Positions 17,541 to 26,590 are shown, counted from the first letter of the stretch. The stretch: DNA of 64,000 nucleotides from Pandoraea pulmonicola (GCF_000815105.2 NZ_CP010310.2:4712001-4776000); one strand, 5' to 3'. Numbers and translations: made by a program. Notes: generated by a model not told the origin, from the sequence alone.

Positions 17541-18488
17541 ATGAAGGCATCTCCCCCGATCGTCTGTCTGCTGGGCCCGACGGCCTCCGGCAAGACCGCC
17601 GCCGCCCTCGCGCTGGCGCAGGACACGCCGCTCGAGATCGTCAGCGTCGACTCCGCGCTCGTCTATCGCGAGATGGACATCGGCACGGCCAAGCCGAGTG
17701 CGGCCGAGCTCGCTGCCGTCCCGCATCATTTGATCGACATCATCGATCCGCGCGACGCCTACTCGGCCGCGCAGTTCCGCGACGACACGTTGCGACTCGT
17801 CGACGAGATCGCCGCGCGCGGCCGCCGCCCCTTGCTCGTCGGCGGCACGATGCTCTACTACAAGGCGCTCACGCAGGGCCTTTCGCCGCTGCCCTCGGCC
17901 GATCCGGCAGTGCGTGCGCGTCTCGACGAAGACGCCGCGCGCGACGGCTGGCCCGCCATGCACGCGCGTCTCGCGCGCATCGATCCGGTGACGGCGGCGC
18001 GCCTCGCGCCGAACGACTCCCAGCGCATTCAACGCGCGCTGGAAATCCACGAACTCACAGGCAAACCGATGTCGCAGTGGCTCGCCGAGCAGGCGCAGGC
18101 GCCACAAGACGCGAACCCGCACACCTTCGTGCCCGTCGCGCTGGAACCCGGCGATCGCTCGATCCTGCACGCGCGCATCGCCGAGCGTTTTCACGCCATG
18201 CTCGCAGCGGGCTTCGTCGAAGAAGTGGAGCGTCTGCGCGCGCGGGGCGATCTCGACCCGAGCCTGCCGTCCATGCGCTGCGTCGGTTATCGCCAGGTGT
18301 GGGAATACCTCGACGGCGAGACCGACTACGACACCATGCGCGACAAGGGCATCTTCGCCACGCGCCAGCTGTGCAAACGCCAGCTCACGTGGCTGCGCTC
18401 GATGCCCGAGCGTCACGTCGTCGATTGCACGGCCCCCGACGCCGCACAGCGCGCCCTGGCGACCGTGCGCGCCCTCTGGCGAGACTGA
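17541..18488 (+). CDS. miaA: tRNA dimethylallyltransferase
   Basis: MiaA transfers dimethylallyl from DMAPP to A37 of tRNAs reading UNN codons, the first step to ms2i6A. The 315-residue product has the P-loop GPTASGKT (12-19), the [19 protein letters not shown] signature, the [10 protein letters not shown] segment, [12 protein letters not shown] and a C-terminal [13 protein letters not shown]...[15 protein letters not shown] region. It lies 7 bases downstream of mutL and is surely in the same transcript, an arrangement also seen in enterobacteria. No terminator is evident after it. Confidence 0.95.
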   Translation: MKASPPIVCLLGPTASGKTAAALALAQDTPLEIVSVDSALVYREMDIGTAKPSAAELAAVPHHLIDIIDPRDAYSAAQFRDDTLRLVDEIAARGRRPLLVGGTMLYYKALTQGLSPLPSADPAVRARLDEDAARDGWPAMHARLARIDPVTAARLAPNDSQRIQRALEIHELTGKPMSQWLAEQAQAPQDANPHTFVPVALEPGDRSILHARIAERFHAMLAAGFVEEVERLRARGDLDPSLPSMRCVGYRQVWEYLDGETDYDTMRDKGIFATRQLCKRQLTWLRSMPERHVVDCTAPDAAQRALATVRALWRD

Positions 18489-18712
18489 ACGTCCCGCGAC
18501 AGGCACTTCGCCGCATCGGCCGCGAAGTGCCGCACCTCGCGCCGTAGGCTTCGCGCCGCGGGCCCGGCCCTCGTACATCGAATCCCATTCCCCCCGCGAC
18601 ATCCCCCTTCAACCATCCCGCTCACGCCGTGCGAAAGACATCGCGATGTGCCGGCCGGTGCATGCTTCGCCTCCGTTGAAACCCTGACAGCTTTCCGGTT
18701 TGCATGTCGATT

Positions 18713-18736
18713 TTGATATGCTAATTTGCATATCAA
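18713..18736. promoter_or_regulatory. Palindromic operator-like site 1 upstream of the ABC/hydrolase operon
   Basis: TTGATATGC-N6-GCATATCAA is a perfect inverted repeat with 9-base arms, containing the core ATGCTAATTTGCAT (18718-18731). It lies 54 bases before the first permease gene. It is strikingly AT-rich for this sequence. The core recurs 30 bases downstream (site 2), and a lone TTTGCAT half-site lies at 18699-18705. The rest of the 301-base gap after miaA holds nothing else I can support. Confidence 0.6.
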
Positions 18737-18747
18737 CGTTTCGATCA

Positions 18748-18761
18748 ATGCAAATTTGCAT
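18748..18761. promoter_or_regulatory. Palindromic operator-like site 2 upstream of the ABC/hydrolase operon
   Basis: ATGCAAATTTGCAT is a perfect 14-base palindrome. It matches the site 1 core at 13 of 14 bases and starts exactly 30 bases after it, about three helical turns, so two dimers would bind the same DNA face. The obvious regulator candidate is the LysR gene at the end of the cluster, but the short palindrome also fits GntR- or TetR-type proteins encoded elsewhere. Confidence 0.6.
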
Positions 18762-18789
18762 CGAATCCACGATACCGGGAAGGACGCCA

Positions 18790-19665
18790 ATGACGCAGAC
18801 TTCGATGGAGCCAGGTGGGGTGGCAGGCAGCGCGCTCAGGTTGCCGGCGGGCGGTCCGCGTCGCGTGCCGCTGAGCAGATGGGCCGTGCGCGCGGGGATC
18901 ACGCTGATCTACCTGTTCATGCTGAGTCCGCTGATCTTCGTGGTGTGGCTGAGCTTCTTCAAGGACGCGATCATCACGTTCCCGCCCAGCGGCTACACGG
19001 TGTCCTGGTATCTCAACGCGTGGCGCAATGCCGCGTTTGCCGACGGTTTCCTGCTCTCCCTCAAGCTCGCGGCCTGTGCCGCCATCGGCGGCGTGATCCT
19101 TGGCGTGGCGGCCTCGCTCGCGCTCGCGCGCTATCGGTTCCCGGGCCGCCGCACGCTGGGCAACGTGTTGCTGTTGCCGCTCGTCGTGCCGGGCATCGTG
19201 GCGGGCATCGCCACCTACCTTTTCTATCTGCGCGCCGAAAACCTGCTGGATGTGGACATCGTCGGCACCTTCGGCGGCCTCGTGATCGCGCACGTGTGTC
19301 TGACCATTCCTTGGACGATGCGACTCGTCGGCGCAAGCCTGTCGCAAATCGACGGCACCATCGAAGAAGCGGCGCGCAATCTCGGCGCTGGCCCATGGCG
19401 CACGCTCTGGCGCGTGACGCTGCCGATGCTGCGCCCGGCCATCGTGGCGGCGGTGCTGTTCAGCTTCATCGTGTCGTTCGAGAACCTGGAACTCACGCTG
19501 CCGCTCGTCGGCCCGGGCAAGACCACGCTGCCCATCGCGATCATGCAGTACCTCGAATTCAACCTCGATCCGACGATTGCGGCCGTCTCCGCCGCACAGA
19601 TCGTGCTGCTCGGCATCGTCATGCTGATCACCGATCGCTTCGTCAAACTCAGCCAGGTGATCTGA
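18790..19665 (+). CDS. ABC transporter permease, PotC type
   Basis: Inner-membrane permease of a polyamine/iron-type importer. The 291-residue protein has six predicted helices and the EAA loop GASLSQIDGTIEEAARNLGAGPWRTLWRVTLP that contacts the ATPase. The start at ATG 18790 is fixed by GGAAGGA at 18778-18784; an upstream in-frame start would run through the operator sites. It is the first gene of the operon, separated by one base from the ATPase. The sequence class (PotC-like, COG1177) transports spermidine/putrescine in E. coli, but related systems carry other amines and peptides, so the substrate is open. Confidence 0.88.
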   Translation: MTQTSMEPGGVAGSALRLPAGGPRRVPLSRWAVRAGITLIYLFMLSPLIFVVWLSFFKDAIITFPPSGYTVSWYLNAWRNAAFADGFLLSLKLAACAAIGGVILGVAASLALARYRFPGRRTLGNVLLLPLVVPGIVAGIATYLFYLRAENLLDVDIVGTFGGLVIAHVCLTIPWTMRLVGASLSQIDGTIEEAARNLGAGPWRTLWRVTLPMLRPAIVAAVLFSFIVSFENLELTLPLVGPGKTTLPIAIMQYLEFNLDPTIAAVSAAQIVLLGIVMLITDRFVKLSQVI

Positions 19666-19666
19666 C

Positions 19667-20719
19667 ATGGCCAACGTTTCGCTTCGCGGGCTGCGCAAGC
19701 AGTATGGCAACGCCGCTGCCGTCGCCGACTTCTCGCTGGAGATCGCCGAAGGCGAGCTCGTCGCCTTCCTCGGCCCGAGCGGCTGCGGCAAGACCACCAC
19801 GCTACGCATGGTCGCGGGCTTCGTCGAGCCCACCGCTGGCGAGATCTGGATCGGCGGCAAGGAAGTCTCGCGTCTGCCGCCGCATCGCCGCAACACCGGC
19901 ATGGTCTTCCAGCGCTATGCGCTGTTCCCGCACATGACCGTGGCCGAGAACGTGGCGTTCGGACTGGAGATGCGGCGCGTGTCGAGCGCCGAGCGCGACA
20001 CGCGCATTCGCGAAGCGCTCGACATGGTGCGGCTCTCCGCGCTCGCCGATCGCTATCCGCGACAACTCTCCGGCGGTCAGCAGCAGCGCGTGGCGATCGC
20101 GCGCGCGCTCGCCATCCGCCCCGACGTGTTCCTGCTCGACGAACCGCTTTCGAATCTCGACGCCAAGCTGCGCACCGAAGTGCGCGAAGAGATCCGCGCA
20201 CTGCAGCGCCGGCTCGGCCTGACCACGATCTTCGTCACGCACGATCAGGAGGAAGCGCTTGCCATCGCCGACCGGCTCGCGGTGATGCACGACGGTCGCG
20301 TGCAGCAGATCGGCACCGCCGATGCGCTCTACGAGCGTCCGGCCAATCCGTTCGTCGCGAATTTCCTCGGCAAGATGAATTTTCTCGCCGGTCGGATGCA
20401 CGACGGGCATTTCGTCACCGCGAAGGGCGAGCGCCTGGCCCTCGCGGGTGCGGGGTCCGACGCGACCACGCTCGGCATTCGCCCCGAGCGCCTGCGGCTC
20501 GCCGACGCCCCCGCCGGCAACGAAACTGCCCTGCCCGTGACGGTGGATCAGACGATCTATCTCGGCGCCACGCTCGAGCTTCGGCTCAAGAGTGCGCAAG
20601 GCGAAACGCTCGTGGCGCACGTTCCCAACGTCGCGCGCGACGACGCGAGCCGCTACGCCCCCGGGCGCGCGCTCAAGGCATGCTTCGCAAGCCGCGACTG
20701 CCTGTTCTTCAATGCCTGA
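19667..20719 (+). CDS. ABC transporter ATP-binding protein, PotA type
   Basis: ATPase that energises the importer. The 350-residue protein has Walker A GPSGCGKTT (37-45), the Q-loop region VFQRYALFPHMTVAENV, signature LSGGQQQRVAIARAL, Walker B FLLDEPLSNLD and the switch histidine in FVTHDQEEAL. A TOBE-type C-terminal domain (about 240-350) follows, as in PotA/FbpC proteins. It starts one base after the upstream permease stop. The binding-protein gene follows after 61 bases. Confidence 0.93.
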   Translation: MANVSLRGLRKQYGNAAAVADFSLEIAEGELVAFLGPSGCGKTTTLRMVAGFVEPTAGEIWIGGKEVSRLPPHRRNTGMVFQRYALFPHMTVAENVAFGLEMRRVSSAERDTRIREALDMVRLSALADRYPRQLSGGQQQRVAIARALAIRPDVFLLDEPLSNLDAKLRTEVREEIRALQRRLGLTTIFVTHDQEEALAIADRLAVMHDGRVQQIGTADALYERPANPFVANFLGKMNFLAGRMHDGHFVTAKGERLALAGAGSDATTLGIRPERLRLADAPAGNETALPVTVDQTIYLGATLELRLKSAQGETLVAHVPNVARDDASRYAPGRALKACFASRDCLFFNA

Positions 20720-20780
20720 CGACACCTCGCAATCCGCTTCACTCCCACACGCCTCGGCCCACGTTTCGAAGGATGACGAC

Positions 20781-21845
20781 ATGACGCATGCCCTGAACCG
20801 CCGCACGTTCCTGAAGACCGCTTCCGGTCTCGTGATCGCCCCCGCACTGGGCCTCGACGCCCTCTCGGCACATGCCGCCGCGGCGTGTCCCAACGTGGTC
20901 GTCGGCACCTGGGGCGGCGACTATCTGAACCTGCTCGAACAGAACATCGGCAAGCCGATCATCGAAGCCGCCGGCGGCAAGGTGACGTACGATTCCGCAG
21001 GACAGGTCGATCGCATGACGAAGCTGCGCGCCGAAAAGACCTCGCGCCGCGGTTCGATGGACGTGGCTTGTCTCGCCGATCTGGACATGTACGACATCAA
21101 CCGCTCGGGCATTCTGGAGCCTGTCGACACCAAGCTCGTGCCGAATCTCGCCAACACGCTGGAGGCCCTGCGTCGGCCGTACTCGATCCCGCACATCTTC
21201 AGCGCGATGGTGATCGTCTACAACCCGGAGAAGCTCGGCACGAAACCCGATTCGTTTACGGCCGCACTCGACCCGAAGCTCAAGGGCAAGGTCGGCTTCT
21301 CCGACATCCTCTACAACTTCAATGTGGTGAGCAGCTCGCTCGCCGCCGGCCACAAGGACGGCAACATGGCGGGCGGCGTGCAATTCCTGCGCGAGCTGCG
21401 CAAGACGCAGCAACCCAAGGTGTATCCGTCGAACGAGGCGGTGGCATCGGCGCTCAAGAGCGGCGACATCTGGTTCACGTGCATGTGGAAGGCGCGCGCA
21501 CTGCAGTGGAAAAAAGCCGGGGTACCCATCGAATACGTGCTGCCCAAGGAAGGGGCGGTGCCGGTCTCGTTCGAAGCGGCCGTGCCGAAGAACTCGCAGT
21601 CCAAGACCTGCGGCTTCAACTACCTTGACGCCATGCTCGACCCGCGCGCGCAGATCGGCTTCGCCGAGACGATGGGCTACGCGCCGACGGTGAAGAACGC
21701 GAACCTGCCGCCGTCGCTGCAGCAGAGCGTGGGCTTCACGAGCGCCGAGCTCGATCGCATGGTCAAGCTCGATTACGCGCGCTTCACCGCCGACAAGCCG
21801 GCGTTGCTCGACTTCTGGAACAAGGAATTCAAGGTGGGCCTGTGA
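20781..21845 (+). CDS. Tat-exported ABC transporter substrate-binding protein
   Basis: Periplasmic solute receptor of the PotD/spermidine-putrescine class. The 354-residue protein begins MTHALNRRTFLKTASG, a textbook twin-arginine signal, followed by an AHAAA cleavage region, so it is probably exported folded. The mature part has the two-lobed binding-protein pattern VVVGTWGGDYLNLLEQNIGKP..., DVACLADLDMYDINRSGILEPVD and IPHIFSAMVIVYNPEKLG. ATG 20781 is chosen over an upstream frame start because it places RR at residues 7-8 and has AAGGA upstream. Its stop overlaps the GTG of the next permease (GTGA). Ligand is unknown. Confidence 0.9.
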   Translation: MTHALNRRTFLKTASGLVIAPALGLDALSAHAAAACPNVVVGTWGGDYLNLLEQNIGKPIIEAAGGKVTYDSAGQVDRMTKLRAEKTSRRGSMDVACLADLDMYDINRSGILEPVDTKLVPNLANTLEALRRPYSIPHIFSAMVIVYNPEKLGTKPDSFTAALDPKLKGKVGFSDILYNFNVVSSSLAAGHKDGNMAGGVQFLRELRKTQQPKVYPSNEAVASALKSGDIWFTCMWKARALQWKKAGVPIEYVLPKEGAVPVSFEAAVPKNSQSKTCGFNYLDAMLDPRAQIGFAETMGYAPTVKNANLPPSLQQSVGFTSAELDRMVKLDYARFTADKPALLDFWNKEFKVGL

Positions 21846-22807
21846 ACGTCGCCGCCCCGCCCGATTCCGACGACCGCATCGGGGATCCGCTCGTGAATTC
21901 GACCCACACGGCGCGCCGCATCGGCGCCGCACGTTCATCAGTACGCTCGGTAAGCGGCGCGCTCACGGGCGGCTCGCTCGCCGCGCCGGCCACGCTCGTC
22001 GTGCTGTTCGTGATTGTCCTGCCCGGCTTGCAGCTGGTGCGCTACAGCTTCAACCGGTTCGATCCCGTCGAGATGATGATGGCGGCGCTCACCGGCGCGA
22101 ACTACGTCAAGTTCTTCACCGATCCCTATTACCTGTCGGTGCTGTGGACGACGATCAAGGTCGCCTCGCTGTGTACCGCGCTCGCGCTCGTGTTCGGCTT
22201 TCCGGTGGCCTATGTGCTCGCCCGCACGCAAAGCCGTTTCAAGAGTCTGCTCGTGATGCTGCTGGTGTTCCCATTGCTCGTGGGCAACGTCGTGCGCGCG
22301 GCCGGCTGGATGGTGATGCTCGGCAACGCCGGTTTCGTCAATTCGCTGCTCGTTTCGCTGGGCATCGTGCCGGAGCCGGTGCGGCTGCTGTACACGCCGT
22401 TTGCCGTCGTGGTCGGCACCACGGCGGTCGTGCTGCCGTACATGATCCTCACGCTGCAAAGCGTGCTCGAGGGCATGGACTTCTCCGTCGAGGAAGCGGC
22501 GCGCAACCTCGGGGCGACGTTCCAGCAGACGCTCACCCGCGTAATCCTGCCGATGGCGGCGCCGGGCATCGCGGCAGGCACCATGCTCGTGTTCATTCTG
22601 TGCATGAACGCCTACGCCACGCCGGTGCTGCTCGGGGGGACCGGCATCACCATGATGACGCCCGCGATCTACGACCAGATCGCCAAGGCGAACAACTGGC
22701 CGTTCGGCGCGGTGCTCTCGATCGTGTCGATGGTCGTGACGTTCGCGCTGGCCATCACGTCGCACTGGCTCATTCAACGCCGCTATGCGAAGACGATGAT
22801 GACCTGA
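21842..22807 (+). CDS. ABC transporter permease, PotB type
   Basis: Second permease subunit of the importer, 321 residues, with a polar N-terminal region of about 45 residues, six hydrophobic helices and the EAA loop LQSVLEGMDFSVEEAARNLGATFQQTLTRVILP. It starts with GTG in a GTGA overlap with the binding-protein stop, showing coupled translation. The gene order permease-ATPase-binding protein-permease is unusual compared with potABCD. The M24 gene follows after 166 bases that contain several near-copies of CCGACAC but no gene. Confidence 0.88.
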   Translation: MNVAAPPDSDDRIGDPLVNSTHTARRIGAARSSVRSVSGALTGGSLAAPATLVVLFVIVLPGLQLVRYSFNRFDPVEMMMAALTGANYVKFFTDPYYLSVLWTTIKVASLCTALALVFGFPVAYVLARTQSRFKSLLVMLLVFPLLVGNVVRAAGWMVMLGNAGFVNSLLVSLGIVPEPVRLLYTPFAVVVGTTAVVLPYMILTLQSVLEGMDFSVEEAARNLGATFQQTLTRVILPMAAPGIAAGTMLVFILCMNAYATPVLLGGTGITMMTPAIYDQIAKANNWPFGAVLSIVSMVVTFALAITSHWLIQRRYAKTMMT

Positions 22808-22973
22808 CCGACTTCGCGCTCGCCTGCCGCGCCGTCTCGCGGCATTCACGCCACACGCGCCACCCGGGCCGCTCATCGCGTGGCCGGACACGCAACGATG
22901 CTGCCACACGTCCGACACATCCGACTCGCTCAACACTTCCGACACACCTGACACCCGCACAAAGGACTCCGCC

Positions 22974-24170
22974 ATGCCGACACTCTCCGATGCCACACGT
23001 CAGTACCGTCAACGCCTGATGCACGAACTGATGGACCGCGCGCGCGTCGATGCGCTCGTGTTCACCGCCGCCGACTTCTTCCAGTGGGCCACCAACTTCC
23101 ATGTCGACGTGCAGACCTGGGAGCGCCCGATCGCCGTATGCGTGCCGCGCAACGGCGAGCCGTTCGCCGTGATGAACGAGTTGTCCACGCACCATCTGAT
23201 GATGGCGCGCGAGCGCGGCCACCTCTGGCTGGATCTCGATCGCGTCGCGCTCTATGCCGAGCATCCGCGCGTGACACAGCGTCTACCGCTGCTCGCCGAA
23301 GTTCCCGCGCTCATCGCCGAGCGGCTGCGCGCGGCAGGACTTGGCGCATCGCGCATCGGCGTCGACGCCGTGGGCGGGCCGCTCGCCCGTGCGGCCGCGT
23401 CGATGCCCGACGCAAAGCTCGTGCCAATGCTCGCCGACATGCGCGCGCTGCGCTGGGTCAAGCACGAGGAGGAGATCGCGATCATGCAGGCGGCGTCGGC
23501 GTTGGCCGACTGGGTGCAGGAGCGTTATCGCGAGAACATCCGTCCGGGGCGTCTCGTGCAGGAACTCGACTACGCGATGGCCGCGCTCATGGTCACCGAA
23601 GGCGCCAGGCGCTTTCCCGGCGAGAACCTCGAAGTCCTGCGCTGCTGGACGCTCTCCGGTCCGGCCTCGGCCTCTCCCCATGGCGACGGTGCGTCGTGCG
23701 GCGCGCGCATCAACGCGGGCGACGGCCTCGTCAACATCGTGATCCCGCGCCTGAACGGGCTCGTGATCGAAAACGAGCGCACGTGGTTCTGCGGCAAGCC
23801 GTCGAGCGAGCAGGCGCGCTTCCACGAAGTCGCGCGCGCCGCCAACGAAGCCGCCGTGGGCGCCGCCGTCACGGGCCGCCCGGTCTCCGGCATCGACGCC
23901 GCCGCGCAAGCCGTGATCGAGAAGGCCGGCTGCGGCGAGTACATCCGCCATCGCACCGGGCACGGCATGGGCATCATCGGCCACGAGTACCCGGACGACA
24001 TGGCGTTCAACCACCGCCCGCTGCTGGCCAACGAGGTCTATTCGGCCGAGCCGGGCATCTACGTCTACGGCCTGGGCGGCTTCCGTCTCGACGACTCGGT
24101 CGTCACGGGCGACACGCCGCGCATGCTCACCCACACGCCGCGCACGCTGGCGCACGCCACCATCGACTGA
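22974..24170 (+). CDS. M24-family (creatinase/aminopeptidase-like) protein with altered metal ligands
   Basis: The 398-residue protein has the creatinase N-terminal domain (about 15-155) and the pita-bread M24 domain (160-390). Conserved elements are TGHGMG with His330, IGHEYP with His337 and the AEPGIY motif with Glu359. However, the positions of the two aspartate metal ligands read Asn254 (LVNIVI) and Asn267 (IENERT), and the final RIE-type glutamate is Asp373 (FRLDDS). Metal-dependent Xaa-Pro peptidases keep all five, while creatinase works without metal, so this may be a metal-independent hydrolase. AAGGA precedes the ATG. Position in the operon suggests it acts on the imported compound. 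Alignment was by eye. Confidence 0.8.
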   Translation: MPTLSDATRQYRQRLMHELMDRARVDALVFTAADFFQWATNFHVDVQTWERPIAVCVPRNGEPFAVMNELSTHHLMMARERGHLWLDLDRVALYAEHPRVTQRLPLLAEVPALIAERLRAAGLGASRIGVDAVGGPLARAAASMPDAKLVPMLADMRALRWVKHEEEIAIMQAASALADWVQERYRENIRPGRLVQELDYAMAALMVTEGARRFPGENLEVLRCWTLSGPASASPHGDGASCGARINAGDGLVNIVIPRLNGLVIENERTWFCGKPSSEQARFHEVARAANEAAVGAAVTGRPVSGIDAAAQAVIEKAGCGEYIRHRTGHGMGIIGHEYPDDMAFNHRPLLANEVYSAEPGIYVYGLGGFRLDDSVVTGDTPRMLTHTPRTLAHATID

Positions 24171-24214
24171 GCGCGCCGCGCGTCAAGAAAAATCATCATT
24201 CGGGAGGAAAAGTC

Positions 24215-25456
24215 ATGGAGTCGATCCTGTTGTCGAATTGCGCGCTGCTCGACCCGCTCAAGGGCGAGCTGCGCGAAGACCACGCCGTGCTGATCGAGGG
24301 CGGCCGCATCAAGGAAGTCTCGGACAAACCGATCCGCGCCCAGTCGGCGCGCGAGATCGACGTGCGCGGGCGCACCGTCATGCCGGGTCTCATCGATCTG
24401 CACGTGCATGTGCACGCCACGCAACTCAACCTGTCGGCGCAGGCGCATCTGCCCAACGTGCTCGTCACGCTCAAGTCCGTGCCGATCCTGCAGGGCATGC
24501 TGCGGCGCGGCTTCACCACGGTGCGCGACGCCGGTGGCGCGGGACACGCCATCAAGCATGCGGTCGAGAGCGGCCTCGCCGAGGGGCCGCGCCTGTTCGT
24601 GTCGGGCCGGGCGATCAGCCAGACCGGCGGACACGGCGACGGTCGTGCACGCACCGATTACATCGGCACCGATGGGCCGTGCCCGTGCTGCGTGCGCGTC
24701 GGCGCCCTCTCGCGTGTGGCCGACGGCGTGGACGAGGTGCGCCGCGCCGTGCGCGAGGAACTGCAAATGGGCGCCGATCAGATCAAGATCATGGCCTCCG
24801 GCGGCGTGGCCTCGCCGACCGATCCCGTCGGCGCGTGGGGCTACTCGGAAGACGAAATCCGCGCCATCGTGGCCGAAGCACGCGCCCGCGGCACGTATGT
24901 GCTTGCCCACGCCTATACGGCGGCGGCCATCGAGCGCGCGGTGCGCTGCGGCGTGCGCACGATCGAGCACGGCAATCTCGTCGACGCCCCGACGGCGCGC
25001 TACATGGCGGAACAGGGCGCCTACGCGGTGCCGACGCTCGTGACCTACGACGCGCTCGCCAGCGAAGGCAAGTCGCTCGGCCTGCCCGACGACAGCGTCG
25101 CGAAGATCGCCGACGTGCACGCGGCCGGGATGCGCTCGCTGGAGATTTTCCGCGAGGCCGGTGTGAAGATGGGCTACGGCTCCGATCTGCTCGGCGAATC
25201 GCAGCGCCTGCAGAGCGACGAATTCCGTCTGCGCGCCGAAGTGCTGTCGCCCGCCGAGATTCTGCGCAGCGCGACGGTCATCGGCGCGGAAGTGCTCGGG
25301 CAGGCCGGTCAGTTGGGCGAGATCGTGGCCGGCGCCCATGCCGACGTGCTCGTCGTCGACGGCAACCCGCTGAAGTCGCTCGACTGTCTGCTGGGCCAGG
25401 GTGAGCAGATTCCGGTGGTGATGAAGGGCGGTAAAATCCACGCTTTCGCGCTGTAA
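24215..25456 (+). CDS. Metal-dependent amidohydrolase, imidazolonepropionase/prolidase-like
   Basis: A 413-residue TIM-barrel amidohydrolase of the COG1228 type. Metal ligands are visible: HVHVH after LIDL (first two histidines), Lys in ADQIKIMASGG (likely carboxylated bridging lysine), His in LAHAY, His in TIEHGN and Asp in GYGSDLLG. Characterised relatives cleave Xaa-Pro or N-acyl and Xaa-Arg/Lys amides, so the substrate is probably an amide or dipeptide. The ATG is fixed by GGGAGGA at 24202-24208. It follows the M24 gene after 44 bases and is almost certainly in the same operon. No signal peptide, so cytoplasmic. Confidence 0.87.
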   Translation: MESILLSNCALLDPLKGELREDHAVLIEGGRIKEVSDKPIRAQSAREIDVRGRTVMPGLIDLHVHVHATQLNLSAQAHLPNVLVTLKSVPILQGMLRRGFTTVRDAGGAGHAIKHAVESGLAEGPRLFVSGRAISQTGGHGDGRARTDYIGTDGPCPCCVRVGALSRVADGVDEVRRAVREELQMGADQIKIMASGGVASPTDPVGAWGYSEDEIRAIVAEARARGTYVLAHAYTAAAIERAVRCGVRTIEHGNLVDAPTARYMAEQGAYAVPTLVTYDALASEGKSLGLPDDSVAKIADVHAAGMRSLEIFREAGVKMGYGSDLLGESQRLQSDEFRLRAEVLSPAEILRSATVIGAEVLGQAGQLGEIVAGAHADVLVVDGNPLKSLDCLLGQGEQIPVVMKGGKIHAFAL

Positions 25457-25631
25457 GGCGGGCGCAGCGGGCGCGTCATCCGGGCCGCCCCGGCGAGGGT
25501 TCCGAGGATCCCGCATGCATCGACACGCGGGACCGGGCGGTGGCCGCTCCAGGCGCCGTCCCTCGCGGCGGCGCCGGCTCCCGCGGGTCCGCCGCACATC
25601 GCGCACACGCTAACCCTTCCGTGGAGAATCG

Positions 25632-26546
25632 ATGGATTTCCGGCACATCGACGCCTTTCGGGCGCTGATGCTCACGCGCACGACCACCAAGGCGGCACAG
25701 GCGCTCGGCACGTCACAGTCCGCGGTGAGCCGTCTCATCGCCGATCTGGAACGCTCGACGCGTCTCACGCTGTTCGATCGCGCACGCGGCCGTCTGGAGC
25801 CGACGGCCGAGGCATTCGCGCTCTTCGAAGAAGTCGAGCGCCGCTACGCCGGACTCGACAACATCCGCGAGTTTGCGCTCAACCTGCGCAATCCCGACAA
25901 GGCGGTCATTCGTGTGGGTTCGGTGGTGTCGTTCGGGCTGGGGTTCTTTGCCCGTGTGATGGCCGGCTACCGCGCGTTGCATCCCAGCGTGCAGCTCGCG
26001 CTGACGACCGGGGCCTCGGATCTGATTCGCGATCAGGTCATTACGCATCAACTCGCCCTCGGTCTGGTGACGGATATCATCGACGTGGCGGGGACAGACG
26101 CCGTCTCCTTCGCGAAACTCGATGCGATCTGCGCGCTGCCGGCAGCTCACCCGCTCGCACGCAAGAAGGTGGTTCGCCTGGCCGATCTGCGGGACCAGCC
26201 GATTCTGTCCTACGAACCGACCGACATGGTGCGCTGGGGCATGGATCGCCTGTTCGCCGAAGGCAATCTGCACCGGCAGGTCGTGGCTACCGCGCGTTAT
26301 TCGATCAACATCGGCACGATGGTCAAGGAGAACGTCGGTATCGGGTTGCTGCACCCCGTGTCCGCCTACGACTTTCTCGACTCCGATCTGGTGTTGCGAC
26401 GCTTCGAGCCGTCGATGCCGTTCCACACGCTGCGGATCACGCCACGCGCCGCCGCGCCCAGCGGCCAGCTTGACGACCTCGTGCGCGTGATGGAAACCAC
26501 GCTCGACGATGTAATGCGTGCGGTCGAAGCGCGGATGAAGCGTTGA
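25632..26546 (+). CDS. LysR-family transcriptional regulator
   Basis: The 304-residue protein has the N-terminal winged helix-turn-helix (MDFRHIDAFRALMLTRTTTKAAQALGTSQSAVSRLIADLE..., about 1-60) and a LysR effector-binding domain from about 90. A GGAG precedes the ATG. It is transcribed in the same direction as the transporter/hydrolase genes, 175 bases after the amidohydrolase, rather than divergently as most LysR regulators are. It is the likely regulator of the cluster, but the palindromes far upstream are not classic T-N11-A boxes. Its 3' side was the site of an IS insertion 31 bases after the stop. Confidence 0.9.
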   Translation: MDFRHIDAFRALMLTRTTTKAAQALGTSQSAVSRLIADLERSTRLTLFDRARGRLEPTAEAFALFEEVERRYAGLDNIREFALNLRNPDKAVIRVGSVVSFGLGFFARVMAGYRALHPSVQLALTTGASDLIRDQVITHQLALGLVTDIIDVAGTDAVSFAKLDAICALPAAHPLARKKVVRLADLRDQPILSYEPTDMVRWGMDRLFAEGNLHRQVVATARYSINIGTMVKENVGIGLLHPVSAYDFLDSDLVLRRFEPSMPFHTLRITPRAAAPSGQLDDLVRVMETTLDDVMRAVEARMKR

Positions 26547-26577
26547 CACCTCGCGGATCGTTCGGCAAAAACAATCT

Positions 26578-26590
26578 ATGGTCACCCCCA
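26578..26590. repeat. Subterminal inverted repeat of the IS, transposase 3' side
   Basis: ATGGTCACCCCCA, the exact reverse complement of 27908-27920. With the transposase on the minus strand, this is the right end of the element. Confidence 0.88.

Noticed and set aside
20715-20780. Earlier start for the Tat-exported binding protein
   Set aside because: It would push the twin-arginine motif about 30 residues inward; ATG 20781 has both AAGGA and the motif at the normal place.
22808-22973. Repeated CCGACAC-like words before the M24 gene, considered as a repeat array
   Set aside because: The copies are irregular in spacing and sequence, and no stable structure or spacer pattern emerges.
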